In this document: positions 23,519-33,667 of the stretch, piece after piece
Position numbering within the stretch: position 1 is the stretch's first letter
Layout of the letters: the number at the start of each line of letters is the position of its first letter
Assembly: GCF_030238365.1 (NCBI RefSeq)
Contig: NZ_JASSOT010000047.1
Location: 87,804 to 151,803 of the forward strand
From: Lelliottia wanjuensis
GTDB lineage: Bacteria > Pseudomonadota > Gammaproteobacteria > Enterobacterales > Enterobacteriaceae
Direction: 5' to 3'
Length of the DNA: 64,000 nucleotides
Translations under genes and position numbers: made by a program
The notes under the pieces: generated by a model
Databases searched by the model: none
Told to the model about the DNA's origin: nothing
Seen by the model: the letters and a program-made list of their open reading frames with translations, nothing else

Positions 23519-24322
23519 ATGCACGAAATAACATTGATTCAGGGGATATCCCTGGCGGCTTTAGTTTTCTTTCTAGGGATAGATTTCTGGCTGGAAGCGC
23601 TGTTTCTGTTTCGTCCTATTATCGTCTGTACCCTCACCGGGGCGATTCTGGGCGATATCCACATTGGCCTCATCACCGGCGGTTTAACGGAGCTGGCTTT
23701 CGCCGGTTTAACGCCTGCCGGGGGCGTGCAGCCGCCGAACCCGATCATGGCCGGGGTGATGACCACCGTCATTGCCTTTTCGACCGGCGTCGACGCCAAA
23801 ACCGCCATCGGCCTCGGGCTGCCATTTAGCCTGCTGATGCAGTACGTAATTCTGTTCTTCTATTCGGCATTCTCTCTGTTTATGTCGAAGGCCGATAAGT
23901 ATGCGAAAGAGACCAACACCGCCGCTTTCGCGCGCCTTAACTGGACGACCACGCTAATCGTCGCCTGCACCTACGCGATTATCACTTTCCTCTGCACCTA
24001 CCTCGCACAAGGGGCGATGCAGGCGCTGGTCAAAGCGATGCCCGCCTGGCTGACCCACGGCTTCGAAGTGGCGGGCGGTATTCTGCCAGCGGTGGGTTTT
24101 GGCCTGCTGCTGCGTGTGATGTTCAAGGCGCAGTACATCCCTTACCTCATCGCCGGGTTCTTGTTTGTCTGTTACATCCAGGTGAGCAACCTGCTGCCGG
24201 TGGCCGTGTTAGGAGCCGGATTTGCGGTGTATGAGTTCTTTAACGCCAAAGCCAAAAACGCCGCCCAGCCAGCCGCAGCGGCTGCGAAAAAAGATGAAGA
24301 GGATTACAGCAATGGGATCTGA
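23519..24322 (+). CDS. agaC: PTS galactosamine EIIC component AgaC
   Basis: Hydrophobic channel component of 267 residues with the family signature GLTELAFAGLTPAGGVQPPN at about 60-80 and an Ala/Lys-rich C-terminal tail. Its last bases overlap agaD by 11, the same arrangement as agaW-agaE, which shows the two permeases are paralogous units. Confidence 0.95.
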   Translation: MHEITLIQGISLAALVFFLGIDFWLEALFLFRPIIVCTLTGAILGDIHIGLITGGLTELAFAGLTPAGGVQPPNPIMAGVMTTVIAFSTGVDAKTAIGLGLPFSLLMQYVILFFYSAFSLFMSKADKYAKETNTAAFARLNWTTTLIVACTYAIITFLCTYLAQGAMQALVKAMPAWLTHGFEVAGGILPAVGFGLLLRVMFKAQYIPYLIAGFLFVCYIQVSNLLPVAVLGAGFAVYEFFNAKAKNAAQPAAAAAKKDEEDYSNGI

Positions 24323-25103
24323 AATCAGTAAAAAAGACATTACGCGCCTGGGGTTCCGATCCTCTCTGTTGCAGGCGAGCTTTAACTACGAACGCATGCA
24401 GGCGGGCGGTTTTACCTGGGCGATGTTGCCGATCCTGAAAAAGATCTACAAAGGCGACAAAGAAGGGCTCAGCGCGGCGATGAAGGATCATCTGGAATTT
24501 ATCAACACCCACCCGAACCTGGTCGGGTTCCTGATGGGGCTGCTGATCTCCATGGAGGAGAAAGGCGAAAACCGCAGCACCATCAAGGGGCTGAAGGTGG
24601 CGCTGTTTGGCCCGATCGCCGGGATTGGCGACGCGATTTTCTGGTTTACGCTGCTGCCGATCATGGCCGGGATTTGTTCCTCCTTTGCCAGCCAGGGCAA
24701 CCTGCTGGGGCCGATTTTGTTCTTCGGCGTCTATCTGGCGATCTTCTTCCTGCGCGTGGGCTGGACGCATGTGGGATATACGGTGGGGATCAAGGCTATC
24801 GATAAGGTGCGAGAGAACTCGCAGATGATCGCCCGCTCGGCAACGATTCTTGGGATCACGGTGATCGGCGGGCTGATTGCCTCATATGTGCATATCAACG
24901 TCGTCACCAGCTTCGCCATCGACGCCACTCACAGCGTGGCGCTGCAAAAGGACTTCTTCGATAAGGTGTTCCCGAACATTTTGCCGATGGGCTATACCCT
25001 GCTGATGTACTACCTGCTGCGGGTGAAGAAAGCCCATCCGGTGCTGCTGATTGCCGTCACTTTTGTGCTGGCGATTGTCGGGTCGGCATTGGGGATTTTG
25101 TAA
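24312..25103 (+). CDS. agaD: PTS galactosamine EIID component AgaD
   Basis: EIID of 263 residues, the same length as E. coli AgaD, with SSLLQASFNYERMQAGGF and GPIAGIGDAIFWFTLLPIM. The start ATG at 24312 overlaps agaC. It is the last aga gene here: agaI does not follow and a REP element comes immediately after. Confidence 0.95.
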   Translation: MGSEISKKDITRLGFRSSLLQASFNYERMQAGGFTWAMLPILKKIYKGDKEGLSAAMKDHLEFINTHPNLVGFLMGLLISMEEKGENRSTIKGLKVALFGPIAGIGDAIFWFTLLPIMAGICSSFASQGNLLGPILFFGVYLAIFFLRVGWTHVGYTVGIKAIDKVRENSQMIARSATILGITVIGGLIASYVHINVVTSFAIDATHSVALQKDFFDKVFPNILPMGYTLLMYYLLRVKKAHPVLLIAVTFVLAIVGSALGIL

Positions 25104-25105
25104 CG

Positions 25106-25143
25106 AAGGGCGTGCCGGGCGGCGCTGCGCTTGCCCGGCCTAC
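25106..25143. repeat. REP element between agaD and the fic gene
   Basis: CGTGCCGGGCGGCGCTGCGC and TTGCCCGGCCTACAA form a typical palindromic unit touching the fic stop codon. Confidence 0.75.
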
Positions 25144-26150
25144 AACGACTGCTTCACGCGCCAAAAGCCGCCTTTTTTCGGGCCGATACGCTGCAGCAGG
25201 GATTTGTCCTGTAGCTGTTTGAGGTAGCGTTCAATTGTGCGCGATGTGGTTCCGGTTTGTTCCGCCAACGCTGCTGCCGACAACTTCGGGTTATCCTGCA
25301 GAATCTGAAGAATGTCGCGTTCTGCTGCGGTCAGATAGGCCGCACTTTCTTCCGACATTTTATCCGACATTTCTTCCGACATGGAAAGGGATTGGGATAT
25401 GCCTTCCCGAAGTGCATCGGCCATATTTTTTAGCATAAACTCGATGAACGCTGTGCAGTCGCTGACTTTATCGCACTGACCCAGTATCTTGTAATAATGA
25501 GCCTGTTGATAGTGGATCAGGGTCTCAACCGGCAGCCACGCCAGCTCATTTCGCCAGTGACTCAAAATCAGCGTTTGCCATAAACGGCCCATGCGGCCAT
25601 TTCCGTCGGCAAACGGATGAATAAATTCAAATTCGTAATGAAAGACCGAGCTGGCAATCAGGGGATGAAGGTCCGTCTTTTTGAGCCAGTCCAGCAGGTC
25701 ATCAACGAGGCGCGGCATCTGCGATGCGGGTGGTGCCATATGCACCAGCGTATTGCCGCGGTAAATGCCGACATCGCCAGTCCGTAGTTTCCCCGGATTA
25801 TCGACGAGCCCGGTCATGAGTAAACGGTGTGCGCTCAGAAGATCGCTGAGATTCGAGGTTTTCCAGTCAGGCATTTTCTCATATGCGAGAATGGCGTTTC
25901 GCACCTCCTGAATATCCTTCTCAGGCGCCAGCACTCTCTTGCCTTCCATGATCGCCGTTACCTGGCCTGTCGTCAGCGAGTTATGCTCTATCGCCAGAGA
26001 CGCCTGAATGGTACGAATACGGTTTTCTTTGCGAAGCAGCGGTGAAGTGCGCCCTGACTGAGCCGCCCAATGCCCCAGCAGTTCGCCAATCTCCACAACC
26101 TGATTGAGGATGGATGGCGTGATGGTGAAAGGTGGCTGGTAGCGGCTCAC
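25140..26150 (-). CDS. Fic-domain protein with C-terminal winged helix
   Basis: Protein of 336 residues. The catalytic loop HPFADGNGRMGR (about residues 178-189) matches the Fic consensus HPFx(D/E)GNGRxxR, so it is probably an AMP transferase acting on a target protein. A candidate inhibitory helix motif, SLAIEHN with its glutamate near residue 54, suggests the self-inhibited class II arrangement. The C-terminal third carries a helix-turn-helix (SAAALAEQTGTTSRTIERYLKQL), preceded by a short reiterated acidic stretch (MSEEMSDKMSEE). The start is a GTG at 26148-26150, three bases after the rsmI stop, with AGGGGGA in the rsmI 3' end as its ribosome-binding site, implying translational coupling. 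Targets are unknown. Confidence 0.9.
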   Translation of the reverse strand: MSRYQPPFTITPSILNQVVEIGELLGHWAAQSGRTSPLLRKENRIRTIQASLAIEHNSLTTGQVTAIMEGKRVLAPEKDIQEVRNAILAYEKMPDWKTSNLSDLLSAHRLLMTGLVDNPGKLRTGDVGIYRGNTLVHMAPPASQMPRLVDDLLDWLKKTDLHPLIASSVFHYEFEFIHPFADGNGRMGRLWQTLILSHWRNELAWLPVETLIHYQQAHYYKILGQCDKVSDCTAFIEFMLKNMADALREGISQSLSMSEEMSDKMSEESAAYLTAAERDILQILQDNPKLSAAALAEQTGTTSRTIERYLKQLQDKSLLQRIGPKKGGFWRVKQSL

Positions 26151-26153
26151 GGA

Positions 26154-27017
26154 TTATTCCCCCTGCTGCTCCAGCGCATGCTTGTACAGCGCATTCTTTT
26201 TCACGCCGTGGATTTCGGCGGCAAGCGCGGCGGCTTTTTTCAGCGGCAGTTCGGCTTGCAGGAGCGCCAGGGTGCGCAGCGCTTCGGCGGGCAGTGCGTC
26301 TTCCTGCGCTTTATGGCCTTCGACAATCAGGACCATTTCACCTTTGCGGCGGTTTTCGTCCTCTTTCACCCACGCCAGCAGTTCACCGACCGGAGCGCCG
26401 TGGATGTTTTCCCAGGTTTTGGTCAACTCGCGGGCCAGTACCACGTAGCGGGATTCGCCCCAGACGGCGACCATGTCTTCTAAACTGTCCAGCAGACGGT
26501 GGGTTGATTCGTAGAAAATCAGGGTGCGCGGCTCGGCTTCGAGATCTTTCAGTACGTCGCGACGGCCTTTGGATTTAGCCGGTAAAAAACCTTCGTAGCA
26601 GAAACGGTCGGATGGCAGACCCGCGGCGCTCAGGGCGGCAATCGCGGCGCACGGACCGGGCAGGGGCACCACGCGGATACCGGCTTCGCGGCAGGTACGC
26701 ACCAGGTGATAGCCGGGGTCGTTAATCAGCGGTGTCCCGGCATCGGACACCAGCGCGATGTTCGTCCCTTCCTTCAGTTTCGCCACCAGCGATTCGGCTT
26801 TTTGTTGCTCATTGTGATCGTGTAAGGCGAACATTTTGGCGCTAATGGCGAAATGTTGCAGCAGCAGGCCGGTGTGGCGAGTGTCTTCGGCGGCAATTAA
26901 ATCAACAGCTTGTAAAACGGTGAGCGCACGTTGGGTAATATCAGACAAATTCCCGATAGGAGTAGGTACAATATAAAGCTGGCCTTGAGAATTATCTGCC
27001 GTTTCGTGTTGTTTCAT
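26154..27017 (-). CDS. rsmI: 16S rRNA 2'-O-ribose C1402 methyltransferase RsmI
   Basis: SAM-dependent methyltransferase of 287 residues that 2'-O-methylates C1402 in the ribosomal P site. It belongs to the tetrapyrrole methylase-like fold family with [17 protein letters not shown] near residues 17-33, [28 protein letters not shown] and [18 protein letters not shown]. It is divergent from lpoA with a 62-base gap and is followed by the fic gene on the same strand. Confidence 0.96.
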   Translation of the reverse strand: MKQHETADNSQGQLYIVPTPIGNLSDITQRALTVLQAVDLIAAEDTRHTGLLLQHFAISAKMFALHDHNEQQKAESLVAKLKEGTNIALVSDAGTPLINDPGYHLVRTCREAGIRVVPLPGPCAAIAALSAAGLPSDRFCYEGFLPAKSKGRRDVLKDLEAEPRTLIFYESTHRLLDSLEDMVAVWGESRYVVLARELTKTWENIHGAPVGELLAWVKEDENRRKGEMVLIVEGHKAQEDALPAEALRTLALLQAELPLKKAAALAAEIHGVKKNALYKHALEQQGE

Positions 27018-27079
27018 TGTTTAGTCCGTATTGCCGATTTAATATTGAGCATTGCCTAAAAAATATCACTGGATACAGT

Positions 27080-29242
27080 ATGGTACCCTTAACGTTTCTT
27101 CGAACAAAAGCTTCGCGCAGCCTGCCCATTGTGCTGGCAGCCTTGATTTTCGCAGGCTGTGGCACTCAGGCGCCCGATCAGACTGCTGCCCATATGGAGG
27201 GTACTGCGCAGGCTGATTCCGGCTATTATCTGCAACAGATGTCGCAAAGCTCAGATGATACCAAGACCAACTGGCAATTACTTGCCATTCGTTCACTGCT
27301 GAAAGAGGGCAAAACCCAGCAGGCGGTCGATCTGTACAACCAGCTGCCGCAGGAATTGAACGATACCCAGCGTCGCGAACAGACTCTGCTGTCGGCGGAA
27401 GTGAAAACCGCACAGAAAGATTTCGCGTCCGCGAAAAAAATCCTCGCCGACATCGACGTGAAAGCGCTGGATAACAACCAGCAGGCGCGCTACTGGCAGG
27501 CAACCATTGCCACCGAACAGGGCCGCCCTTCCCTGCCCCTGCTTCGCGCTCTGATTGCGCAGGAGCCGCTGCTGAGCGGCGATGCTAAGCAGAAGAATAT
27601 CGACGCCACCTGGCAGGCGCTGTCGGCCATGACGCCGGAGCAGGCGCAAACGCTGGTGATCAACGCCGACGAAAACGTGCTGCAGGGCTGGCTGGATCTG
27701 CAGCAGATGTGGTTCACCAACCGCAGCGATCCGAAGATGCTGAAAGCCGGGATCACCGACTGGCAGACCCGCTATCCGCAAAACCCAGGCGCGAAAATGC
27801 TGCCCACGCAGCTGGTCAACGTGCAGAACTTCAAACCCGCATCGGTGAATAAAATCGCCCTGTTACTTCCCCTGAACGGTCAGGCGGCGGTGTTTGGTCG
27901 CACCATTCAGCAGGGCTTTGAAGCGGCGAAAAACGGCACCACCGCGGTAGCGGGCAGTGCGGTTCCAACGCAGGCGGCACAGGCCGCTAACGTCAATGAC
28001 GTCATCAGCCCGTCGGCAGCGGAAACCACCGATTTAACCACCACGCAGACGCCTGCTCAGGGCACTATGCAAAACCCGGTTACAGCGCCAACGACGCCTC
28101 CGGCAACGGCTCCGGCGCCACAAACTCCAGCTCCGGCGGCACAGCCAGCGCCAGCTGAAACGCCAGCCGCGCCGACAACGGATGCTGCCGCGACTCAGCC
28201 GCAAACTGCAGCCCCAGAACAACAGCCCGCCGCACAGCCGCAGGCCGTTGTTGCCGCCACCGCAAACCCAGGCGCTGAGCTGAAGATTTACGACACCAGC
28301 TCGCAGCCGCTCGATCAGGTTCTGGCGCAGGTTCAGCAGGATGGAGCCAGCATCGTGGTCGGCCCGCTGCTGAAGAACAACGTTGAAGAGCTGATGAAGA
28401 GCAACACTACCCTGAACGTGCTGGCGCTTAACCAACCTGAACAGGTACAGAATCGCGCGAACATCTGCTACTTCGCCCTTTCGCCGGAAGATGAGGCTCG
28501 CGACGCGGCGCGTCATATCCACGAGCAGGGAAAACAGGCTCCACTGCTGCTGACGCCGCGTAGCGCACTCGGCGATCGGGTGGCGAATGCCTTTGCTCAG
28601 GAGTGGCAACAGCTGGGCGGCGGCGTTGTACTGCAGCAGAAATTTGGCTCAACCTCAGAACTGCGTGCGGGCGTTAACAGCGGCTCGGGTATCTCGCTCA
28701 CCGGCAGCCCGGTGACCGCCAGCCTGCCACAGCAGCAGGGTGTCACCATCGGCGGCCTGACCATTCCGGCTCCACCGACTGACGCGCAAATCAGCGGCGG
28801 CGGTAAAGTGGACGCAGCCTATATCGTCGCCACGCCAGAAGAGATCGCCTTTATCAAACCGATGATCGCCATGCGTAACGGCAGCCAGAGCGGTGCGACC
28901 CTGTACGCCAGCTCGCGCAGCGCGCAAGGCACCGCGGGCCCGGATTTCCGTCTGGAGATGGATGGCCTGCAGTACAGCGAAATCCCGATGCTGGCGGGCA
29001 GCAACCCGGCGCTGATGCAGCAGGCGCTGAGCAGCGTGCGTAACGACTACTCCCTCGCCCGTCTTTACGCCATGGGCGTGGATGCGTGGGCGCTGGCGAA
29101 TCACTTTACCCAGATGCGCCAGGTGCCGGGCTTTGAGCTTAACGGCAACACCGGCGATCTGACCGCCACTCAGGATTGCGTGATTAACAGGAAGTTATCA
29201 TGGCTCAAATACCAGCAGGGGCAGATCGTCCCGGCCAGTTAA
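27080..29242 (+). CDS. lpoA: Outer-membrane lipoprotein activator of PBP1A, LpoA
   Basis: Lipoprotein of 720 residues that reaches from the outer membrane to activate the peptidoglycan synthase PBP1A. The signal peptide ends in the lipobox LIFAGC (Cys27). The N-terminal half is a TPR-like helical domain; the C-terminal half resembles a periplasmic-binding fold. Between them lies a low-complexity Ala/Pro/Thr/Gln linker (about residues 305-400) that makes it longer than E. coli LpoA (678). The ATG at 27080 gives a proper signal sequence; an upstream frame start at 27017 does not. It overlaps yraN by 43 bases. Confidence 0.95.
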   Translation: MVPLTFLRTKASRSLPIVLAALIFAGCGTQAPDQTAAHMEGTAQADSGYYLQQMSQSSDDTKTNWQLLAIRSLLKEGKTQQAVDLYNQLPQELNDTQRREQTLLSAEVKTAQKDFASAKKILADIDVKALDNNQQARYWQATIATEQGRPSLPLLRALIAQEPLLSGDAKQKNIDATWQALSAMTPEQAQTLVINADENVLQGWLDLQQMWFTNRSDPKMLKAGITDWQTRYPQNPGAKMLPTQLVNVQNFKPASVNKIALLLPLNGQAAVFGRTIQQGFEAAKNGTTAVAGSAVPTQAAQAANVNDVISPSAAETTDLTTTQTPAQGTMQNPVTAPTTPPATAPAPQTPAPAAQPAPAETPAAPTTDAAATQPQTAAPEQQPAAQPQAVVAATANPGAELKIYDTSSQPLDQVLAQVQQDGASIVVGPLLKNNVEELMKSNTTLNVLALNQPEQVQNRANICYFALSPEDEARDAARHIHEQGKQAPLLLTPRSALGDRVANAFAQEWQQLGGGVVLQQKFGSTSELRAGVNSGSGISLTGSPVTASLPQQQGVTIGGLTIPAPPTDAQISGGGKVDAAYIVATPEEIAFIKPMIAMRNGSQSGATLYASSRSAQGTAGPDFRLEMDGLQYSEIPMLAGSNPALMQQALSSVRNDYSLARLYAMGVDAWALANHFTQMRQVPGFELNGNTGDLTATQDCVINRKLSWLKYQQGQIVPAS

Positions 29243-29595
29243 GCCGTAAACAGACCGGCGACGCGTGGGAACTCAAAGCGCGTCGCTGGCTGGAAGGCAA
29301 AGGACTGCGTTTTATCGCCGCCAACGTTCGTGAACGGGGCGGCGAAATTGATCTGATCATGAAAGAGGGTCAGGTCACCGTGTTTATTGAGGTCCGTTTC
29401 CGACAGTCGTCCCGCTTTGGGGGCGCTGCCGCCAGCGTGACGCTCGCCAAACAACGAAAATTATTACAGACTGCGCTCTTGTGGCTCGCCCGCCATAATG
29501 GGAGTTTTGATACTGTGGATTGCCGGTTCGATGTGGTAGCCTTCACCGGAAACGACGTAGAATGGCTGAAAAACGCCTTTGGCGAAGACGTCTAA
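29200..29595 (+). CDS. yraN: UPF0102 nuclease-like protein YraN
   Basis: Protein of 131 residues in the UPF0102 family, which has a restriction-endonuclease-like fold: conserved [27 protein letters not shown] and [10 protein letters not shown] carry the acidic and basic residues of a PD-(D/E)xK core. The biological role is unknown. It starts inside the end of lpoA, so its translation is probably coupled, and it is followed by diaA after 22 bases. Confidence 0.93.
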   Translation: MAQIPAGADRPGQLSRKQTGDAWELKARRWLEGKGLRFIAANVRERGGEIDLIMKEGQVTVFIEVRFRQSSRFGGAAASVTLAKQRKLLQTALLWLARHNGSFDTVDCRFDVVAFTGNDVEWLKNAFGEDV

Positions 29596-29617
29596 AACAA
29601 AGTTTTAAAGGGATAAC

Positions 29618-30208
29618 GTGCTCGAAAGAATTAAGGTTTGTTTCACAGAAAGCATTCAAACTCAGATTGCAGCGGCGGAAGCCCTCCCGGATGCTATTTC
29701 TCGTGCCGCGATGACGCTGGTACAGTCCCTGCTGAATGGCAACAAAATCCTCTGTTGTGGCAATGGCACATCGGCCGCCAACGCACAGCATTTTGCTGCC
29801 AGCATGATCAATCGTTTTGAAACAGAACGCCCAAGTTTACCCGCCATTGCACTTAATACCGATAATGTGGTCTTAACGGCGATCGCCAACGATCGTCTGC
29901 ATGACGAAATATACGCAAAACAGGTGCGCGCCCTTGGGCATGCCGGGGATGTTCTGCTGGCGATTTCCACGCGCGGTAACAGCCGCGATATCGTCAAAGC
30001 CGTGGAAGCGGCCGTGACGCGCGATATGACTATCGTCGCGCTGACGGGCTACGACGGCGGCGAACTGGCGGGTCTGTTAGGGCCGCAGGATGTGGAAATC
30101 CGCATTCCTTCTCATCGCAGCGCGCGCATTCAGGAAATGCACATGCTGACGGTGAACTGCTTATGCGATCTGATCGATAACACGCTTTTCCCTCACCAGG
30201 ATGATTAA
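29618..30208 (+). CDS. diaA: DnaA initiator-associating protein DiaA
   Basis: SIS-domain protein of 196 residues that binds DnaA and promotes its assembly at oriC. The sequence from [20 protein letters not shown] through [11 protein letters not shown] to [13 protein letters not shown] is near identical to E. coli DiaA. The start is a GTG at 29618 behind AAAGGGA. It is related to GmhA isomerases, but the local order lpoA-yraN-diaA-dolP fixes the name. Confidence 0.96.
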   Translation: MLERIKVCFTESIQTQIAAAEALPDAISRAAMTLVQSLLNGNKILCCGNGTSAANAQHFAASMINRFETERPSLPAIALNTDNVVLTAIANDRLHDEIYAKQVRALGHAGDVLLAISTRGNSRDIVKAVEAAVTRDMTIVALTGYDGGELAGLLGPQDVEIRIPSHRSARIQEMHMLTVNCLCDLIDNTLFPHQDD

Positions 30209-30217
30209 GGAGTACTA

Positions 30218-30793
30218 ATGAAGGCATTAACGCCCCTCGCAGTCCTTATTTCTGCGCTGCTGCTTCAGGGATGCATCGCGGCGGCCGTCGTCGGTACGGC
30301 GGCTGTTGGCACCAAAGCCGCAACCGACCCGCGCTCTGTGGGAACCCAGGTGGACGACGGTACGCTGGAACTTCGCGTGAACAGCGCCCTGTCGAAAGAC
30401 GAACAAATTAAGAAAGAAGCGCGCATTAACGTGACCGCTTATCAGGGCAAAGTGCTGCTGGCAGGCCAGGCGCCGAATCTGGATCTCGCCTCCCGCGCGA
30501 AACAGATCGCCATGGGCGTCGAAGGGACCACCGAGGTGTTTAACGAAGTGCGTCAGGGCCAGCCGATTGGTCTGGGTACCGCGTCGTCTGATACCTGGAT
30601 TACCACCAAGGTGCGCTCCCAGCTGCTGGGCAGCGATCAGGTGAAATCCTCTAACGTGAAAGTTACTACCGAGAATGGCGAAGTGTTCCTGCTCGGCCTG
30701 GTCACCGACCGGGAAGGCAAAGCGGCAGCGGATATTGCCAGCCGCGTGAGCGGCGTGAAGAAAGTCACCACCGCCTTTACCTTCATTAAATAA
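30218..30793 (+). CDS. dolP: Outer-membrane lipoprotein DolP (YraP), two BON domains
   Basis: Lipoprotein of 191 residues with lipobox LLLQGC (Cys19) and two BON domains (about 46-115 and 124-191). In E. coli it sits at the division site and supports outer-membrane integrity and BamA function under sigma-E control. It begins nine bases after diaA and ends at a strong terminator. Confidence 0.95.
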   Translation: MKALTPLAVLISALLLQGCIAAAVVGTAAVGTKAATDPRSVGTQVDDGTLELRVNSALSKDEQIKKEARINVTAYQGKVLLAGQAPNLDLASRAKQIAMGVEGTTEVFNEVRQGQPIGLGTASSDTWITTKVRSQLLGSDQVKSSNVKVTTENGEVFLLGLVTDREGKAAADIASRVSGVKKVTTAFTFIK

Positions 30794-30795
30794 GA

Positions 30796-30826
30796 AAATC
30801 CCCGGCACTGGCCGGGGATTTTTTTG
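30796..30826 (+). terminator. Terminator after dolP
   Basis: ATCCCCGGC-ACTG-GCCGGGGAT is followed by seven T residues, between converging dolP and yraQ. Confidence 0.9.
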
Positions 30827-30828
30827 TC

Positions 30829-31866
30829 CTACAGTAGCGCAATACTTCCTGTTATCACCCCACTCAGTGCCACCAGCCCGCCCGTCAGCCACAGGGCTTT
30901 TGCCGGGAATGACTTACGCAGCATGATCAGCGACGGCAAACTGACCGCAGGCAGCGTCATCAGCAGCGCCAGAGCAGGTGCCGCGCCCATTCCAGCGAGC
31001 ATCATGGTTTGCACGATCGGGATCTCCGCCGCCGTCGGAATGACGAACAGACATCCGGCGACCGCCATCGCAATCACCCACAGCAGGGAATTATCGATCG
31101 CCCCGTCCGCGTGCGGGAAGAGCCAGACGCGCGCCGCGCCCAGAACCAGCACCGCCAGAATATAGACCGGGATGGTGCTCCAGAAGAGTTGCCACAGCGC
31201 TTTGCCCCAGCGGGAGAAGAACTCGCCCTGGGGTTCAGACATATCAACCTCAACTGACGCGGGCTGGACGTTCTGCTCTTTCACCAGACGCTGCACCAGC
31301 GAAGCCACCACCAGTACCATGATTAGCCCCGCCACCAGCCGGATCAGCGCAAAATGCCAGCCAAGCACAAAGCCCATAAACACCAGCGTGGCCGGATTAA
31401 GGACCGGATTGCCCATCCAGAATGCCAGCGCGCCGCCCATCGACACATTCTGACGCCGCATGCCTGCCGTGACGGGTGCGGCGCAGCAGGAGCACATCAT
31501 CCCCGGCAGCGAGAAGATCGTGCCGAGCAGCGTCCCCTGAAAGCGCGGTTGCCCGAGGGTTCGCAGTAACCACTGGCGCGGAATGAGAACCTGAATCAGC
31601 GACCCCAGCAGCACGCCCAACACGGCGGCTTTCCAGACGGCGAGGAAGTAGACCATAGCGTAATCCCACGCCGCCTGGAGCGGGCTGGCGTCGGCCTGGG
31701 CGAGGATCGATTTGCCGATGGTATGGGTTTCAGCTGCGGTGAAGGCTTTGCCGTAATAGGGCTGCCATTTCACATACCAGAGACCAACAATAACGACGAG
31801 AAAAAAGAGTGCGGGCTTCCACCACTGAAATGGCGTTGCCGCCTGAGATGAAGACTGACCAGTCAT
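30829..31866 (-). CDS. yraQ: Permease-family membrane protein YraQ
   Basis: Inner-membrane protein of 345 residues, UPF0718 permease family, with about eight to ten membrane segments. It carries the family's cysteine motif GMMCSCCAAPVTAGMRRQ and the FWMGNPVLNPATL signature. The substrate is unknown; related proteins have been linked to metal or arsenic export, which is only inference here. It lies 39 bases downstream of yraR on the same strand. Confidence 0.93.
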   Translation of the reverse strand: MTGQSSSQAATPFQWWKPALFFLVVIVGLWYVKWQPYYGKAFTAAETHTIGKSILAQADASPLQAAWDYAMVYFLAVWKAAVLGVLLGSLIQVLIPRQWLLRTLGQPRFQGTLLGTIFSLPGMMCSCCAAPVTAGMRRQNVSMGGALAFWMGNPVLNPATLVFMGFVLGWHFALIRLVAGLIMVLVVASLVQRLVKEQNVQPASVEVDMSEPQGEFFSRWGKALWQLFWSTIPVYILAVLVLGAARVWLFPHADGAIDNSLLWVIAMAVAGCLFVIPTAAEIPIVQTMMLAGMGAAPALALLMTLPAVSLPSLIMLRKSFPAKALWLTGGLVALSGVITGSIALL

Positions 31867-31905
31867 AGCATTCCCCGGGAGTGAGATTCATTTAGCCCGG
31901 GGAGT

Positions 31906-32550
31906 TTACGCCTCGCCTTTTGCGATTTCACGCAGTTTAGCCGACGGGATGATATTGACGCCCTCCTTTGAGGGGGAGCGAGCTTCATGGAGCATGGCGC
32001 TCGCCACATCACGCGCCTGAATGGATTTCCAGTTGCCGGGGAAAAGCTGGAACAGCGGCGCAAAAATCGACTCATTGAAACGCTGCTTTTCACGATCGCC
32101 CAGCAGCATTGACGGGCGCACAATCGTGAGCCGGTCCCAGTTCTGCGCGATCAGGGCGTCTTCCATTTTGCCTTTCACTTTGTTGTAGAAAAACGGCGAG
32201 TTCGCGTTCGCGCCCATCGAGCTGACCACTAAGAAGTGCTTCGCCCCCAGACGTTTGGCAGTGAGCGCCGTATCCACCACCAGCGTGTAGTCGGCGTGGA
32301 TAAAGGCCTCTTTGCTGCCGGCTTCACGGCGGGTGGTCCCTAGGCAGCAAAAGGCGATATCGATCGGATCCTGCACCTGGGCGAGGGCATCCGTCAGCTG
32401 CGGATCGTGAGGATTGTATACGCCCGAGATGTCCGCTAACGGGCGTCGGGTGGGCGCGGCGATGTAATTGATCCTCGGCTCCCGGATCAGCATTCTCAGA
32501 AGGTGATCGCCCACCAGCCCGGTGGCTCCTGTGATTAATACCTGGCTCAT
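31906..32550 (-). CDS. yraR: NAD(P)-binding Rossmann-fold protein YraR
   Basis: Atypical short-chain dehydrogenase of 214 residues, with [18 protein letters not shown] at the N-terminus for dinucleotide binding and [20 protein letters not shown], the YxxxK-like region, in the middle. It resembles the HTATIP2/oxidoreductase group; the substrate is unknown. I chose the ATG at 32548-32550 for its AGGAG ribosome-binding site and agreement with E. coli. Confidence 0.92.
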   Translation of the reverse strand: MSQVLITGATGLVGDHLLRMLIREPRINYIAAPTRRPLADISGVYNPHDPQLTDALAQVQDPIDIAFCCLGTTRREAGSKEAFIHADYTLVVDTALTAKRLGAKHFLVVSSMGANANSPFFYNKVKGKMEDALIAQNWDRLTIVRPSMLLGDREKQRFNESIFAPLFQLFPGNWKSIQARDVASAMLHEARSPSKEGVNIIPSAKLREIAKGEA

Positions 32551-32678
32551 TTTATCTCCTTTGCAGATTAGTCCGTTTGCGATTTCAGCCTGCTTAGCCA
32601 CACTTAAAAGTCTGTTACGGGTAAGTATTTACCACAAACGGAAAAAAATCTGTCTGAAGCCAAAACAACGGAGGAAAC

Positions 32679-33197
32679 ATGGGCAAGAAAATAGCCGTAT
32701 TGATCACCGACGAGTTTGAAGATTCAGAGTTCACCTCACCCGCCGAGGCATTTCGCAAAGCCGGGCACGAGGTGGTGACGATCGATAAGCAGGCCGGAAA
32801 AACGGTAAAAGGCCATAAGGGCGAGGCCAGTGTGACCATCGACAAAGCCATTGATGAAGTGCGCCCGGCAGACTTTGACGCCCTGCTGTTACCTGGCGGC
32901 CACTCCCCGGATACGCTGCGCGGCGACGAGCGCTTTGTGACGTTCACACGTGATTTTGTCTCCAGCGGCAAACCTGTTTTCGCCATCTGCCACGGGCCGC
33001 AGCTGTTGATCAGCGCCGAGGTGGTGCGGGGGCGCAAACTGACCGCGGTTAAACCGATCGTTATCGATCTGAAAAATGCGGGAGCAGATTTCTACGATCA
33101 GGAAGTGGTCGTCGATAACAATCAGCTGGTCACGAGCCGGACGCCGGACGATCTGCCGGCCTTTAACCGCGAAGCACTACGCCTGCTCGGATCGTAG
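32679..33197 (+). CDS. yhbO: DJ-1/PfpI-family protein/nucleic acid deglycase YhbO
   Basis: Protein of 172 residues of the PfpI/DJ-1 superfamily, with the nucleophile elbow AICHGPQLL (Cys104-His105) and acidic partner near the N-terminus (DEFEDSE). E. coli YhbO has been reported to deglycate glyoxal-modified proteins and nucleotides and to protect against stress. A GAGGA site precedes the ATG. Its 3' end overlaps yhbP tail to tail by 21 bases. Confidence 0.95.
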   Translation: MGKKIAVLITDEFEDSEFTSPAEAFRKAGHEVVTIDKQAGKTVKGHKGEASVTIDKAIDEVRPADFDALLLPGGHSPDTLRGDERFVTFTRDFVSSGKPVFAICHGPQLLISAEVVRGRKLTAVKPIVIDLKNAGADFYDQEVVVDNNQLVTSRTPDDLPAFNREALRLLGS

Positions 33198-33611
33198 CCA
33201 GTGAAGCTTCTTACCGAAGCCCAGCGTGTTGTCGGTAAATTTCAGCTCATCGAGGCGAATTTCCCAGACTGGCGCTGACATGGCAAGAGCCATCGGGAAG
33301 CGGCGCGTGTAGCGCTTGCGCATTGCGTCGCTCTCCTCCCCTTCCAGACGACGAATCTCACCTTTAAACTGCACGCCGCGGATCAGCGCGACATTTTTCG
33401 GCTGACCGTTGATCGTCCCTGCGACCGGCGCGATGGGCCCGGACATCTGCGCATGGCGGGTTTTGTCTTCGCTCAGGACGTAAAACGCCACGCGCTCGGG
33501 ATCGTAATAATAAAACGCATTCGCGCACCACAGATCGCCCTCACGGTGGACACACCAGGTGACGACGTGCTGCTTTGCCAGCCAGCGGCTGATGGCGGCC
33601 AGAGTTTCCAT
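33177..33611 (-). CDS. yhbP: FMN-binding split-barrel protein YhbP
   Basis: Protein of 144 residues, UPF0306, with the pyridoxamine-phosphate oxidase-like split barrel: [21 protein letters not shown] followed by [13 protein letters not shown]. Function is not established. It converges on yhbO with overlapping 3' ends and is divergent from yhbQ. Confidence 0.92.
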   Translation of the reverse strand: METLAAISRWLAKQHVVTWCVHREGDLWCANAFYYYDPERVAFYVLSEDKTRHAQMSGPIAPVAGTINGQPKNVALIRGVQFKGEIRRLEGEESDAMRKRYTRRFPMALAMSAPVWEIRLDELKFTDNTLGFGKKLHWLRSEQA

Positions 33612-33667
33612 TATTGTTCCCTCTCATGCTATGGTGCGTTCACCTTAACATACTGAATCTATGAACC

